A stretch of DNA of 64,000 nt from Pedobacter gandavensis (GCF_014172405.1 NZ_WNXC01000008.1:1-64000), one strand, 5' to 3'; shown: positions 25,863-33,837, numbered from the stretch's first letter. The notes: a model not told the origin generated them from the sequence alone. Made by a program: numbers and translations.

Positions 25863-25892
25863 ATCCCCCGAAATTAACGAATCTCGGGGGAT
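25863..25892 (-). terminator. Terminator after the DUF4270 gene
   Basis: ATCCCCCGA pairs with TCGGGGGAT over a 12-nt loop, followed on the minus strand by TTTATTTTTT, 22 nt beyond the stop at 25914. Confidence 0.85.
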
Positions 25893-25913
25893 ATGAATAT
25901 GGTTGTTGTTAAA

Positions 25914-27389
25914 TTATTTTAATTTGGTATAGAAGATATTAAGCTTCATTCGTTTTGTTCCGGATGCTGCATCTTTTATTGGGCTGAGTAGGATGGAGCG
26001 TTCTGCGGTGGTAGCGAAAGGGCTTACAGAAAAATCAGCATCTAAATTTGAGGCTGGTGAGATGAAAGTGCCATAATCCTGGGTTTTTCCATCTACTAAA
26101 TCCTGTATGTAAGCCGTGATGCTAAAAATATAGCGTCTGTTGACAGAATCAAAATACCCGCCAAATAAGATTGGAGATTGAAGCGCTCTTAGGTCGCCAT
26201 AATAGGCTGGACTTGAGTTTGTTACCGAACGGTCATTGTCAGGAACATTTACCAATAGTCCTGCAGCATTTAATCTAGCTAGCCTTAATCTTGGTGCAGG
26301 TTTAAAGTAGGTGTCATCTTCTGGAGTAACATCAATAACGAGTTCTGCTTTGTTGATGGAAACCTTTGAGCCGCCAAGTAAAGCCTTAAAGCCACTAAAA
26401 TCAAAAGAAATCTTGTTTTTTAAACCGGTTAAACCTTGAACATATGTTTTTGAGTATGCTGTGGCTGAAGGGTTATCGAGTTGTGTTTTAATTGCTGTTG
26501 CATTTGAATAATCATGCTTTACAGAAGCTGCAATTGGAGCTGTGGTAGAATTAATCGGGAAAATGGCAGAAACAGTGTCTCTCGTTAAAGCAACAGTCCC
26601 AGCTTTTCTGTAATAGATCTGAAGTTTAGCCCCATTGTCTGCGTTTCCATCTGAAGGAGCGGCAAGATTGAAAAAAGACATGGCTCCTGATCCCGATGCA
26701 CTGGTTACATTTACATATAAGCCATTAAAGTTACGCACGAATAAGTCATTTCTGGAGTAAGCACTGGTGTCCAGGTTGACAATTCTATTTTGAATCTTTT
26801 GAGCATCTAACCTGATCCTCAATTGAGGGGCTACTGTTGCTGCTGTATCCGGCTTGCCGGTAACGATATTGGTTACTTTAAAGGGAGTTGTTGGGCGTTG
26901 CTGATGATTGATACTTTCTCCTAGAAGGCCATTGGCGCCGGTAATTGTTTTTGCTCCCCAGTCTACAGAGGTTAGAAAGCTGCTTTGCAAGCTTAGATCC
27001 ACGTCCATTTGTTTCACTGTAAAAGTGAAACTCTGCGTAGAATCTCCGTAAAAATTTTTGGAATAAGGCAATACCAAAACAGCCGAATCTACTTCTACTC
27101 CTATTCCAAAGCGATAACCTGTCGAAGGAATGTTTACTGTCATGGCCGTACCAGCTTCAGTTTTTCCAAAAACAGGATCATTCATGAGGCCTATTGGAAA
27201 TCTACTTAGACCAACGCCGGAAACAGGATCGTCTACAACTGTTTGAGAAGTTAGGGAGGTATTCTCGTACAAATCTCCGGTAATGGTTGAGCCATCTGGT
27301 GACAGACCAATCGTGTTGTTATCTTTACACGAAGAAAAAAGAAAAAGACCTATCAACATGGTTAATAAGTCTTGTTTTGTAAATTTCAT
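25914..27389 (-). CDS. DUF4270-like outer-membrane lipoprotein
   Basis: A 491-residue lipoprotein with a signal peptide and lipobox at Cys21 (LFLFSSC), followed by a long beta-rich domain. The pattern of a short N-terminal linker, GLSPDGSTITGDLYENTSLTSQTVVDD, a middle part with repeated DxxVLVLPY-like strands, and a tail in NIFYTKLK fits DUF4270, which is common in Bacteroidota envelopes. The role is unknown; some members sit near sugar-metabolism genes. It is co-oriented with, and 23 nt downstream of, the GT5-like gene, so they probably share a promoter. Confidence 0.82.
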   Translation of the reverse strand: MKFTKQDLLTMLIGLFLFSSCKDNNTIGLSPDGSTITGDLYENTSLTSQTVVDDPVSGVGLSRFPIGLMNDPVFGKTEAGTAMTVNIPSTGYRFGIGVEVDSAVLVLPYSKNFYGDSTQSFTFTVKQMDVDLSLQSSFLTSVDWGAKTITGANGLLGESINHQQRPTTPFKVTNIVTGKPDTAATVAPQLRIRLDAQKIQNRIVNLDTSAYSRNDLFVRNFNGLYVNVTSASGSGAMSFFNLAAPSDGNADNGAKLQIYYRKAGTVALTRDTVSAIFPINSTTAPIAASVKHDYSNATAIKTQLDNPSATAYSKTYVQGLTGLKNKISFDFSGFKALLGGSKVSINKAELVIDVTPEDDTYFKPAPRLRLARLNAAGLLVNVPDNDRSVTNSSPAYYGDLRALQSPILFGGYFDSVNRRYIFSITAYIQDLVDGKTQDYGTFISPASNLDADFSVSPFATTAERSILLSPIKDAASGTKRMKLNIFYTKLK

Positions 27390-27412
27390 ATTTAAATTAA
27401 TAATACCTGAGT

Positions 27413-28243
27413 TTATGCTATAGAAACCAATTCTTCATCCGATATCTCTTCATATAATGAATAGAAGTTTTCGAAATCCTCGGTTAAATTAAAGGCTAAA
27501 GTTGGTTTATTAGAATCTTTAACAAATTTTAACACATTTGCATCAATCTTATCATGTGCTAATACCACTGCGTCTGAGTAAGTAATGGCGCCAATATGTA
27601 AGGTGTTACAATCTGCATTTTCGAACATTTTCGTGTCCTCAAGTGTCATCGCATTCATTACTGCTTTCTTATGTAAATCAGCATGAAGCTTTTCTGTAAA
27701 GCAGTTCTCATAGATAGAGTAGACTACTTTAGCATTTTTGAAAGTAGGGTCATTCTTGTAAGAAGTCTTGATGTAAGCAGGGACTAATGAAGTCATCCAA
27801 CCATGACAATGAACGATGTCTGGTGCCCAACCTAGTTTCTTAACAGTTTCCAATGCGCCTTTGCAAAAGAAGATTGTTCTCTCGTCATTGTCCGCATAGA
27901 ATTTTTCTTCTTTGTCTCTGAAAACGTATTTGCGTTGGAAATAATCTTCATTATCCAGGAAATACACCTGCATACGAGCAGCTGGAATAGAGGCAACTTT
28001 AATAATTAACGGGTTGTCATTATCATCAATGATAATGTTCATTCCTGAAAGGCGTATCACTTCGTGCAATCTGTTCCTTCTTTCATTAATGTTCCCGAAT
28101 CTAGGCATCAAAATGCGGATCTCAAATCCTTTATCTTGCATCGCCTGTGGTAGTTGACGGGTAATTTCTGAAATTTTAGTGAGTTCAAGGAAAGGCGACA
28201 TCTCGTGTGTAACAATCAGTAGCTTCGTTTTGGCCATCTCCAT
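27413..28243 (-). CDS. Glycogen/starch synthase-like protein containing only the N-terminal GT5 half
   Basis: A 276-residue protein that resembles the N-terminal Rossmann half of GT5 glycogen synthase (KLLIVTHEMSPFLELTKISEITRQLPQAM; PDIVHCHGWMTSLVPAY; VVYSIYENCF; AITYSDAVVLA). It stops where the nucleotide-sugar-binding C-terminal half would begin. The canonical K-x-G-G-L ADP-glucose motif is replaced by KISEI, so classical synthase activity is unlikely. The start is ATG 28243: a longer reading to 28312 would begin inside the promoter at 28290-28320. Similar short proteins beside panC occur in Bacteroidota. Confidence 0.75.
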   Translation of the reverse strand: MEMAKTKLLIVTHEMSPFLELTKISEITRQLPQAMQDKGFEIRILMPRFGNINERRNRLHEVIRLSGMNIIIDDNDNPLIIKVASIPAARMQVYFLDNEDYFQRKYVFRDKEEKFYADNDERTIFFCKGALETVKKLGWAPDIVHCHGWMTSLVPAYIKTSYKNDPTFKNAKVVYSIYENCFTEKLHADLHKKAVMNAMTLEDTKMFENADCNTLHIGAITYSDAVVLAHDKIDANVLKFVKDSNKPTLAFNLTEDFENFYSLYEEISDEELVSIA

Positions 28244-28289
28244 ATTCTGTAAATAAATAATTATGTTAAAGAAAAGATTATCAAGGGGC

Positions 28290-28320
28290 AAAGGTAAGCA
28301 AAATAATAACATTTATCAAT
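28290..28320 (-). promoter_or_regulatory. Promoter of the GT5-like gene
   Basis: On the minus strand TTG (28320-28318), a 20-nt spacer and TACCTTTG (28297-28290) fit the Bacteroidota consensus. The predicted start is near 28285, about 40 nt before the ATG at 28243. Confidence 0.75.
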
Positions 28321-28337
28321 TATATAGGCAAGATGTT

Positions 28338-28367
28338 TTGTTTGGAATGGATAATTAACCAACTTTG
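28338..28367 (+). promoter_or_regulatory. Promoter of panC
   Basis: TTG at 28338-28340, a 19-nt spacer and CAACTTTG at 28360-28367 (one mismatch to TAnnTTTG) point toward panC. The predicted start is near 28373, about 20 nt before the TTG start codon. Confidence 0.5.
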
Positions 28368-28391
28368 CCCTTTGAAATTTTATAGGCTAGT

Positions 28392-29231
28392 TTGAAAGTT
28401 ATAAACACCATCGCAGCGTTAAAGTCGTTGCTTGAACCAATAAAATTGGGTCAACAGAAAATTGCTTTAGTGCCTACTATGGGTGCTTTGCACAAGGGAC
28501 ATGTGTCTTTAATCAAGATTGCACAGCAACACGCTGATGTAGTAGTTTGCAGCATTTTTGTAAATCCAACTCAGTTCACCGATCCAAAGGATCTGGAGAA
28601 ATATCCCCGCCCCTTAGAACACGACATGCAAATGCTTTTAGCTGCAGGATGCGATGTCGTATTTATGCCTTCTGTAAAGGAAATGTATCCTGAGCAAGAG
28701 GAATGGCACATTGACCTGGGCCCGGCAGAGTTTTTACTCGAAGGGGAATTCAGAAGAGGTCATTATCAGGGAGTCACTCAAATTGTGAACAAGCTGTTTA
28801 ATGCGGTAAATCCTGATGTTGCTTTCTTCGGACAAAAAGATTTTCAGCAGGTGTTGATGATTGAAAATATGGTGGCTTATTTTAAGCTTCCGGTTCAAAT
28901 CATTTCCTGCCCGATTATTAGAGAAGATGATGGCTTGGCGATGAGTTCGAGAAACATTCATTTGACGGCGGAAGATCGTGAACATGCTTTAGTGTTGAGC
29001 GCAGCATTGAACTATGTAAAAGATCATTTTAATGACCTGAGTATTCCGGTATTGCTAGAAAATGCTAAAGACATGATCTCAGCGATTCCAGGAGTGGAGT
29101 TGGATTATTTTACCATTGCAAACGGGAAAACCCTGCTTCCAGAAACCGATAAAAATCAACCGGATTTAGTGGCGTTAGTGGCCGCAAAAGTAGGTCAGAC
29201 GCGGCTTATAGATAATATGCTGCTCAATTGA
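28392..29231 (+). CDS. panC: Pantothenate synthetase
   Basis: A 279-residue enzyme that condenses pantoate and beta-alanine using ATP to make pantothenate for coenzyme A. It has the HxGH-type nucleotidyl-transferase signature (VPTMGALHKGHVSL, about 28-41), NPTQF, FGQKDFQQ and the MSSRN motif near 187. The start is TTG at 28392: the first residues MKVINTIAALK are conserved, and the next in-frame ATG lies inside the HxGH region. panD follows 46 nt later, so the last two steps of the pathway are clustered. panB is not in the window. Confidence 0.95.
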   Translation: MKVINTIAALKSLLEPIKLGQQKIALVPTMGALHKGHVSLIKIAQQHADVVVCSIFVNPTQFTDPKDLEKYPRPLEHDMQMLLAAGCDVVFMPSVKEMYPEQEEWHIDLGPAEFLLEGEFRRGHYQGVTQIVNKLFNAVNPDVAFFGQKDFQQVLMIENMVAYFKLPVQIISCPIIREDDGLAMSSRNIHLTAEDREHALVLSAALNYVKDHFNDLSIPVLLENAKDMISAIPGVELDYFTIANGKTLLPETDKNQPDLVALVAAKVGQTRLIDNMLLN

Positions 29232-29265
29232 CAATCCATTACTATACAGTATCCACAACATTTTG

Positions 29266-29273
29266 TAACTTTG
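29266..29273 (+). promoter_or_regulatory. -7 element upstream of panD
   Basis: TAACTTTG ends 4 nt before the panD ATG, again suggesting a nearly leaderless transcript. No well-placed -33 TTG is visible, and panC read-through is also likely. Confidence 0.45.
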
Positions 29274-29277
29274 TATT

Positions 29278-29628
29278 ATGATTATCGAGATATTAAAATC
29301 GAAAATACACCGTGTTAAAGTAACACAGGCAGAATTGAATTATGTAGGTAGCATTACCATCGATCAGGATCTGATGGATGCTGCTCAGATTATTGCCAAT
29401 GAAAAGGTGCAAATTGTTAACAATAATAACGGAGAACGTTTTGAAACTTATGTAATTAAGGGCGAACGCGGAACGGGTATTGTTTGCTTAAATGGAGCCG
29501 TGGCCAGAAAAGTGCAGGTCGGCGATATTCTTATCATTATGTCTTTTGGCTCTCTGCCGATCGAAGAAGCGAAGAAATACCATCCTGTTCTTGTTTTTCC
29601 AGACGACAATAATCGCCTTTTAAAATAG
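29278..29628 (+). CDS. panD: Aspartate 1-decarboxylase
   Basis: A 116-residue pyruvoyl enzyme producing beta-alanine from aspartate for PanC. The self-cleavage site is Gly24-Ser25 in NYVGSITID, where the new N-terminal Ser becomes the pyruvoyl group. Also present are NNNGERFETYVIKGERGTGIVCLNGAVARKVQVGDILIIMSF, which form the double-psi barrel. The length is normal (about 115-126). Confidence 0.97.
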   Translation: MIIEILKSKIHRVKVTQAELNYVGSITIDQDLMDAAQIIANEKVQIVNNNNGERFETYVIKGERGTGIVCLNGAVARKVQVGDILIIMSFGSLPIEEAKKYHPVLVFPDDNNRLLK

Positions 29629-29688
29629 CAGGAAAGTATATCGTGTAAAATAATACTATGCAGCCATAGTAATCTGATCTAGAAATAC

Positions 29689-29696
29689 TAAATTTG
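29689..29696 (+). promoter_or_regulatory. Possible -7 element of the acyl-CoA dehydrogenase gene
   Basis: TAAATTTG matches TAnnTTTG, 29 nt upstream of the ATG at 29726. No -33 TTG is evident. Confidence 0.35.
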
Positions 29697-29725
29697 GCAG
29701 TACGTATATTTTTATCTATATAATT

Positions 29726-30865
29726 ATGCTATTTCAATTAAGTGAAGAACAATTGATGATTCAACAGGCTGCAAGGGATTTCGCACAGAATGAGCTTAAG
29801 CCCGGAGTTATCGAAAGAGATGAGCACCAGAAATTCCCTGCCGAGCAAGTAAAAAAACTAGGCGAACTTGGATTTCTTGGAATGATGGTTTCAGAAAAAT
29901 ATAATGGCAGCGGGCTAGACGCGCTATCTTATGTCCTGGTGATGGAAGAATTGTCGAAAGTTGATGCTTCTGCCTCCGTGGTTGTTTCCGTAAATAATTC
30001 CCTGGTTTGTTATGGACTGGAGTCTTACGGTTCTGAATTTCAAAAAGAGAAATACCTGAAACCTTTGGCTTCAGGTGAAAAAATCGGCGCTTTCTGTTTA
30101 TCAGAGCCGGAGGCCGGGTCAGATGCCACCTCACAGCAAACCACTGCTGTCGATATGGGCGATTATTACTTGTTAAACGGTACGAAAAACTGGATCACGA
30201 ACGGGAATACCGCTTCTACCTACCTGGTGATTGCGCAAACCGACCGCGCTTTAAAACACAAAGGAATCAATGCTTTTATTGTGGAAAAAGGGATGGAAGG
30301 CTTTACTGTTGGTCCGAAAGAAAATAAAATGGGAATTCGTGGTTCTGATACGCATTCACTCATGTTCAATGATGTTAAAGTGCCTAAAGAAAACAGGATT
30401 GGCGAGAATGGATTCGGTTTTACTTTCGCGATGAAAACCCTGGAAGGCGGGCGTATTGGTATCGCTGCACAAGCCTTAGGGATTGCTGCAGGTGCCTATG
30501 AACTTGCTTTAGCTTATTCCAAGGAACGTAAATCTTTTGGTAAAGCGATTGCAGAGCATCAGGCAATAGCCTTTAAATTGGCAGACATGGCGACCAGTAT
30601 CGAAGCGGCAAGGATGTTGGTGTATAAAGCGGCATGGTTGAAAGATCAGGGTCAGTCTTATACCCTGGCGGGTTCTATGGCTAAGGTCTATGCTTCGAAA
30701 GTAGCAATGGACGTTACCGTTGAAGCTGTTCAGATTCATGGAGGCTATGGCTTTGTGAAAGAATATCATGTGGAGCGCATGATGCGGGATGCTAAAATTA
30801 CCCAAATCTATGAGGGGACTACTGAAATTCAGAAAATGGTGATCTCCAGGGAGATTTTGAGATAA
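29726..30865 (+). CDS. Acyl-CoA dehydrogenase, short-chain type
   Basis: A 379-residue FAD enzyme that oxidises acyl-CoA to 2-enoyl-CoA in fatty-acid or branched-chain degradation. It has the two family signatures, GAFCLSEPEAGSDA (about 119-132) and QIHGGYGFVKEYHVERMMRDAKI (about 335-357). The catalytic-base Glu lies in IYEGTTEIQ (about 359-367), the position of the short-chain/butyryl-CoA group. It stands alone, with no ETF or thiolase gene beside it; exact chain length cannot be read. Confidence 0.95.
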   Translation: MLFQLSEEQLMIQQAARDFAQNELKPGVIERDEHQKFPAEQVKKLGELGFLGMMVSEKYNGSGLDALSYVLVMEELSKVDASASVVVSVNNSLVCYGLESYGSEFQKEKYLKPLASGEKIGAFCLSEPEAGSDATSQQTTAVDMGDYYLLNGTKNWITNGNTASTYLVIAQTDRALKHKGINAFIVEKGMEGFTVGPKENKMGIRGSDTHSLMFNDVKVPKENRIGENGFGFTFAMKTLEGGRIGIAAQALGIAAGAYELALAYSKERKSFGKAIAEHQAIAFKLADMATSIEAARMLVYKAAWLKDQGQSYTLAGSMAKVYASKVAMDVTVEAVQIHGGYGFVKEYHVERMMRDAKITQIYEGTTEIQKMVISREILR

Positions 30866-30885
30866 AATTTTTCCGATTAAAATAG

Positions 30886-30917
30886 AAAAAGGACGGCCAT
30901 GATGGGCTGTCCTTTTT
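30886..30917 (+). terminator. Terminator after the acyl-CoA dehydrogenase gene
   Basis: AAAAAGGACGGCC pairs with GGCTGTCCTTTTT (one G-U), 20 nt after the stop. Confidence 0.9.
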
Positions 30918-30941
30918 CATTAAAACTGTTTTTCCTGCTAC

Positions 30942-31135
30942 CAGGCTGTTGCCTGGTTGCTACTCTGGAAAAGGCCGGGTAGTGGTTTGGTACTGGTCGG
31001 GTTTCGGATAGGGTTCAGTAAGAGTTCACAGGGAACATGTCCGGCCTTGCTTAGGGGGATTGGTACGTCAAGTCTATCGGAACCCTTTCGATAGGCCCTG
31101 ATAGATGCGCGCGCTTCCCAACCACAACCAGGATA
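30942..31135 (+). ncRNA. Candidate structured RNA or repeat element (strand uncertain)
   Basis: A GC-rich, protein-free stretch with nested complementary segments: CCTGGTTG (30952-30959) with CAACCAGG (31125-31132), AAGGCCGG (30971-30978) with CCGGCCTT (31041-31048), and a local 9-bp hairpin CTATCGGAA/TTTCGATAG (31074-31094, triloop). Inside the second pair lie five 11-nt units. This resembles a multi-branched RNA, but no known family was recognised. A T5 run follows on the plus strand at 31147-31151. Confidence 0.4.
30975..31029. repeat. Five degenerate 11-nt tandem units
   Basis: The units are ccgggtagtgg, tttggtactgg, tcgggtttcgg, atagggttcag and taagagttcac. Position 4 is G in all five, position 5 is G in four, and position 11 is G in four. 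The array is bounded by the inverted pair AAGGCCGG/CCGGCCTT. Confidence 0.65.
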
Positions 31136-31158
31136 TCATCTAAGTGTTTTTACCCGAA

Positions 31159-31506
31159 TTAATTGTCCTTGGTTCCAAGTATGCTGCCCAGTACTCCCTT
31201 AACTACCGCCACCACAATGGCCAATAATGCTGCCGCCCAGAATCCACTGGTATTAAAGGTGGTCATCATGTTGTCTACCAGCAAAATCATAAGAACGGTG
31301 ATGATGAAGGAAACCAGTCCGAGGGTTAAAATATTAATAGGAAGGGTGAAGATCCTTAATATGGTTCCAATGGTGGCATTGGCCAAAGAAATCAACACTG
31401 CAGCGAGGACGGCAGTCCAAAAGCTATCTACATGTACACCCGGAATAATTTTTGCGCCCAGAAATACTGCGAGTCCCAATAATAAAATTTCTACAATAAC
31501 CTTCAT
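31159..31506 (-). CDS. Four-helix membrane protein of the YvlD / 'phage holin superfamily IV' family
   Basis: A 115-residue protein made almost entirely of four transmembrane segments. Its pattern (LGAKIIPGVHVDSFWTAVLAAVLISLANATIGTILRIFTLPINILTLGLVSFIITVLMILL) fits PF04020, called a holin family by database tradition but widespread in chromosomes. Nothing nearby is phage-like, so a lysis role should not be assumed. It is divergent from the lipoprotein at 31525, with 18 nt between. Confidence 0.85.
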   Translation of the reverse strand: MKVIVEILLLGLAVFLGAKIIPGVHVDSFWTAVLAAVLISLANATIGTILRIFTLPINILTLGLVSFIITVLMILLVDNMMTTFNTSGFWAAALLAIVVAVVKGVLGSILGTKDN

Positions 31507-31524
31507 AATGCTTAATTTAGTAAG

Positions 31525-31959
31525 ATGTTTAAATACTTTGTCAGGCCAATCATGCTGGGCTGTGCCAGTCTTTTCTTTGCCGGATGTTCCGATGCAAATA
31601 ATAAGCCACTTTCTATAGATTTCTCTAGAGACAGTTCAACGATTGTATTTTCCAACATTGATCCCCGGGGCTTATTGGAGTTGAATGAGCTGAAAAACCG
31701 GGATTCCGTTTTGGCGGACTTAGTTTCGGTCTTGCAAACCCCTTCAGAAAAAGATTCGCTTATCCGGGAACAAGCAATCCCTGGAAAGTTCATGCTGAGT
31801 GACAGCAGTCTTGTGTTCAGTCCGATACAGCCTTTTGTAAAAGGACGCGAATATCTGGTCATTACCCATTTGAATATTCAATTCGCTAAGCCGGAAGAAA
31901 TTGTCAAAGGAAAATTAAGCTATACCATTAAGCCACAACAAAAGGTGTTGAATAGGTAA
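31525..31959 (+). CDS. Small lipoprotein of unknown function
   Basis: A 144-residue protein with a signal peptide and lipobox (MFKYFVRPIMLGCASLFFAGC, Cys21), then a soluble acidic domain that may form beta-strands (STIVFSNIDPRGLLELNEL; GREYLVITHLNIQFAKPEEI). No family was recognised. It precedes the rimP leader by about 110 nt but is probably a separate unit. Confidence 0.75.
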   Translation: MFKYFVRPIMLGCASLFFAGCSDANNKPLSIDFSRDSSTIVFSNIDPRGLLELNELKNRDSVLADLVSVLQTPSEKDSLIREQAIPGKFMLSDSSLVFSPIQPFVKGREYLVITHLNIQFAKPEEIVKGKLSYTIKPQQKVLNR

Positions 31960-32064
31960 TAGACTGCCTTGTTGCCCTTGGTTTCGCTCTCGTATCTTGC
32001 TGAAAAAGTTGCACATACCTTACACTTAACATCATTTCCATTTTTATTATGTGAAAATATTTCA

Positions 32065-32072
32065 TACCTTTG
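32065..32072 (+). promoter_or_regulatory. -7 element of the rimP-nusA-infB operon
   Basis: TACCTTTG matches TAnnTTTG; the start would be near 32078, giving a leader of about 57 nt that contains the hairpin at 32091-32110. The -33 region has no exact TTG. Confidence 0.6.
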
Positions 32073-32090
32073 CACTGTAATAGAGGGCAA

Positions 32091-32118
32091 GAGGGGACAG
32101 GAGTCCCCTCTTTTCTTT
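32091..32118 (+). terminator. Terminator-like hairpin in the rimP-nusA-infB leader (possible attenuator)
   Basis: GAGGGGAC and GTCCCCTC form a perfect 8-bp stem with an AGGA loop, followed by TTTTCTTTTA. It lies between the predicted start site and rimP, so it would terminate the operon transcript early unless bypassed. An earlier AGAGGG (32083-32088) could compete for the 3' arm. Confidence 0.7.
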
Positions 32119-32134
32119 TATTAGCAAATTGGTT

Positions 32135-32599
32135 ATGCAAGCAGAAAAAAGAGTAACAGAGTTAGTTGAAGAGAAGATTTCGGATAGGCCGGAGTTGTTT
32201 TTGGTAGAAGTTAAAATGCTTCCAAACAATAAGCTTATTATTCATGTTGATGGCGATGAAGGGATTAGTATCCAGGATTGTGCAGCGATCAGCAGACATG
32301 TAGGTTTTCATTTGGAAGAAGAAAATACCATCGATAAAGCTTATAATTTAGAAGTATCCTCACCGGGTGTTGGTGAACCACTAAAACTTAAAAGACAATA
32401 TGTGAAAAATATTGGCAGAGATTTAAGTGTGAAGCTAAATGGTGGAGAGATTAAAGAAGGCAAGTTGCTTTCTGTTGAAGATAACGGCATAACCATCGAA
32501 GCGAAGGTTAAAGAAAAAGGTAAAAAGGCGACGCTGGAAGAAACCAGTATCGACTTTAGTAGTATAACAGAAACAAAGGTTTTAATTTCATTTAAATAA
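32135..32599 (+). CDS. rimP: Ribosome maturation factor RimP
   Basis: A 154-residue cytoplasmic factor that helps assemble the 30S subunit. The family pattern is visible: ELFLVEVKMLPNNKLIIHVDGDEGISIQDCAAISRHVG (about 20-57) and YNLEVSSPGVGEPLKLKRQYVKNIGRDLSVKL (about 70-100), then the C-terminal Sm-like domain. The start is ATG at 32135, not the TTG at 32129. nusA follows after 2 nt, the typical rimP-nusA-infB order. Confidence 0.95.
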   Translation: MQAEKRVTELVEEKISDRPELFLVEVKMLPNNKLIIHVDGDEGISIQDCAAISRHVGFHLEEENTIDKAYNLEVSSPGVGEPLKLKRQYVKNIGRDLSVKLNGGEIKEGKLLSVEDNGITIEAKVKEKGKKATLEETSIDFSSITETKVLISFK

Positions 32600-32601
32600 A
32601 A

Positions 32602-33837
32602 ATGAGCAATATTAATTTAATCGATTCATTTCAGGAATTCAAAGAATTCAAGAACATCGACCGTCCTACAGTGATTAGTGTGCTGGAAGAGGTATTTCGC
32701 AGTATGTTGCGTAAAAAATACGGTACAGATGAGAATTGTGACGTCATCGTTAACCCGGACAACGGGGATTTGGAAATCTGGCGTACTAGAAAGGTGATGG
32801 AGGATGGTTTTTCTGAAGATGATGACCTGGAGATCGAACTTGCTGAAGTAAAGCGCTTAGATCCTGATATGGAAGTTGGCGACGATTACATTGAGCAAAT
32901 CACCTTAGAGAGCTTTGGACGTAGAGCAATTTTAGCTGCACGCCAGACGTTGGTGTCTAAAGTATTAGAATTAGAGAAAGACGAGATCTTCAAAAAATAT
33001 AAAGATAGAGTTGGTGAGATTGTAACCGGAGAAGTTTATCAGGTTTGGAAAAAAGAAACATTGGTGCTGGATGATGAAGGCAACGAGTTGATGATGCCAA
33101 AAACGGAACAAATCCCGGCTGATTATTTCAAAAAAGGGGATACTGTTCGCGCGGTAATCCTTAAAGTAGATATGATCAATGCAACTCCAAAAATTATCAT
33201 TTCAAGGATTGCCCCTGAATTCTTACAACGTTTGTTTGAAATTGAGGTTCCTGAGATTTTTGACGGCTTAATTACCATCAAGAAAATTGTGCGTGAGCCA
33301 GGAGAAAGAGCGAAAGTTGCAGTAGAGTCTTATGACGACAGAATTGATCCTGTTGGTGCATGTGTGGGTATGAAAGGTTCAAGGATACATGGTATCGTTA
33401 GAGAACTGAAAAATGAAAACATTGATGTGATTAACTTCACCAACAACGTTTCATTATATATTACCAGAGCATTGAGCCCGGCAAAAATCACTTCTATTAA
33501 GTTAGATGATGAAACGAAACATGCTTCGGTATATTTGAAACCAGATCAGGTTTCTTTGGCAATCGGTAGAGGTGGTCATAATATTAAATTAGCTGGTAAA
33601 TTAACCGGTTATGAGATCGATGTTTATCGTGAAGCAGGCGAAGAAGATGAGGATGTGGATATTGAAGAATTCTCAGACGAAATCGACAGCTGGATCATTG
33701 ATGAATTGAAATCAATCGGTTGTGATACCGCAAAAAGTGTGCTTTCACTTTCCATTGACGAGTTGGTAAAACGTACCGACCTTGAAGAAGAAACCGTCAA
33801 AGAAGTGATGAGTATATTAAAATCAGAGTTTGAATAA
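32602..33837 (+). CDS. nusA: Transcription termination/antitermination factor NusA
   Basis: A 411-residue RNA polymerase partner controlling pausing, termination and antitermination. In order: an N-terminal RNAP-binding domain (about 1-130), S1 (about 135-200, GEIVTGEVYQVWKKETLVL), two KH domains (RAKVAVESYDDRIDPVGACVGMKGSRI and YLKPDQVSLAIGRGGHNIKLAGKLTG), and a short acidic tail (EDEDVDIEEFSDEID) leading to a helical end. The end resembles the Bacteroidota form, with one helical C-terminal repeat. It may regulate its own operon through the leader hairpin. Confidence 0.96.
   Translation: MSNINLIDSFQEFKEFKNIDRPTVISVLEEVFRSMLRKKYGTDENCDVIVNPDNGDLEIWRTRKVMEDGFSEDDDLEIELAEVKRLDPDMEVGDDYIEQITLESFGRRAILAARQTLVSKVLELEKDEIFKKYKDRVGEIVTGEVYQVWKKETLVLDDEGNELMMPKTEQIPADYFKKGDTVRAVILKVDMINATPKIIISRIAPEFLQRLFEIEVPEIFDGLITIKKIVREPGERAKVAVESYDDRIDPVGACVGMKGSRIHGIVRELKNENIDVINFTNNVSLYITRALSPAKITSIKLDDETKHASVYLKPDQVSLAIGRGGHNIKLAGKLTGYEIDVYREAGEEDEDVDIEEFSDEIDSWIIDELKSIGCDTAKSVLSLSIDELVKRTDLEEETVKEVMSILKSEFE

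Noticed and set aside
28244..28312. N-terminal extension of the GT5-like gene
   Set aside because: The extended start lies inside a good TTG-N20-TACCTTTG promoter.
31159..31506. Prophage, suggested by the 'phage holin' family name
   Set aside because: No other phage genes, integrase or att-like repeats nearby; the family is common in chromosomes.
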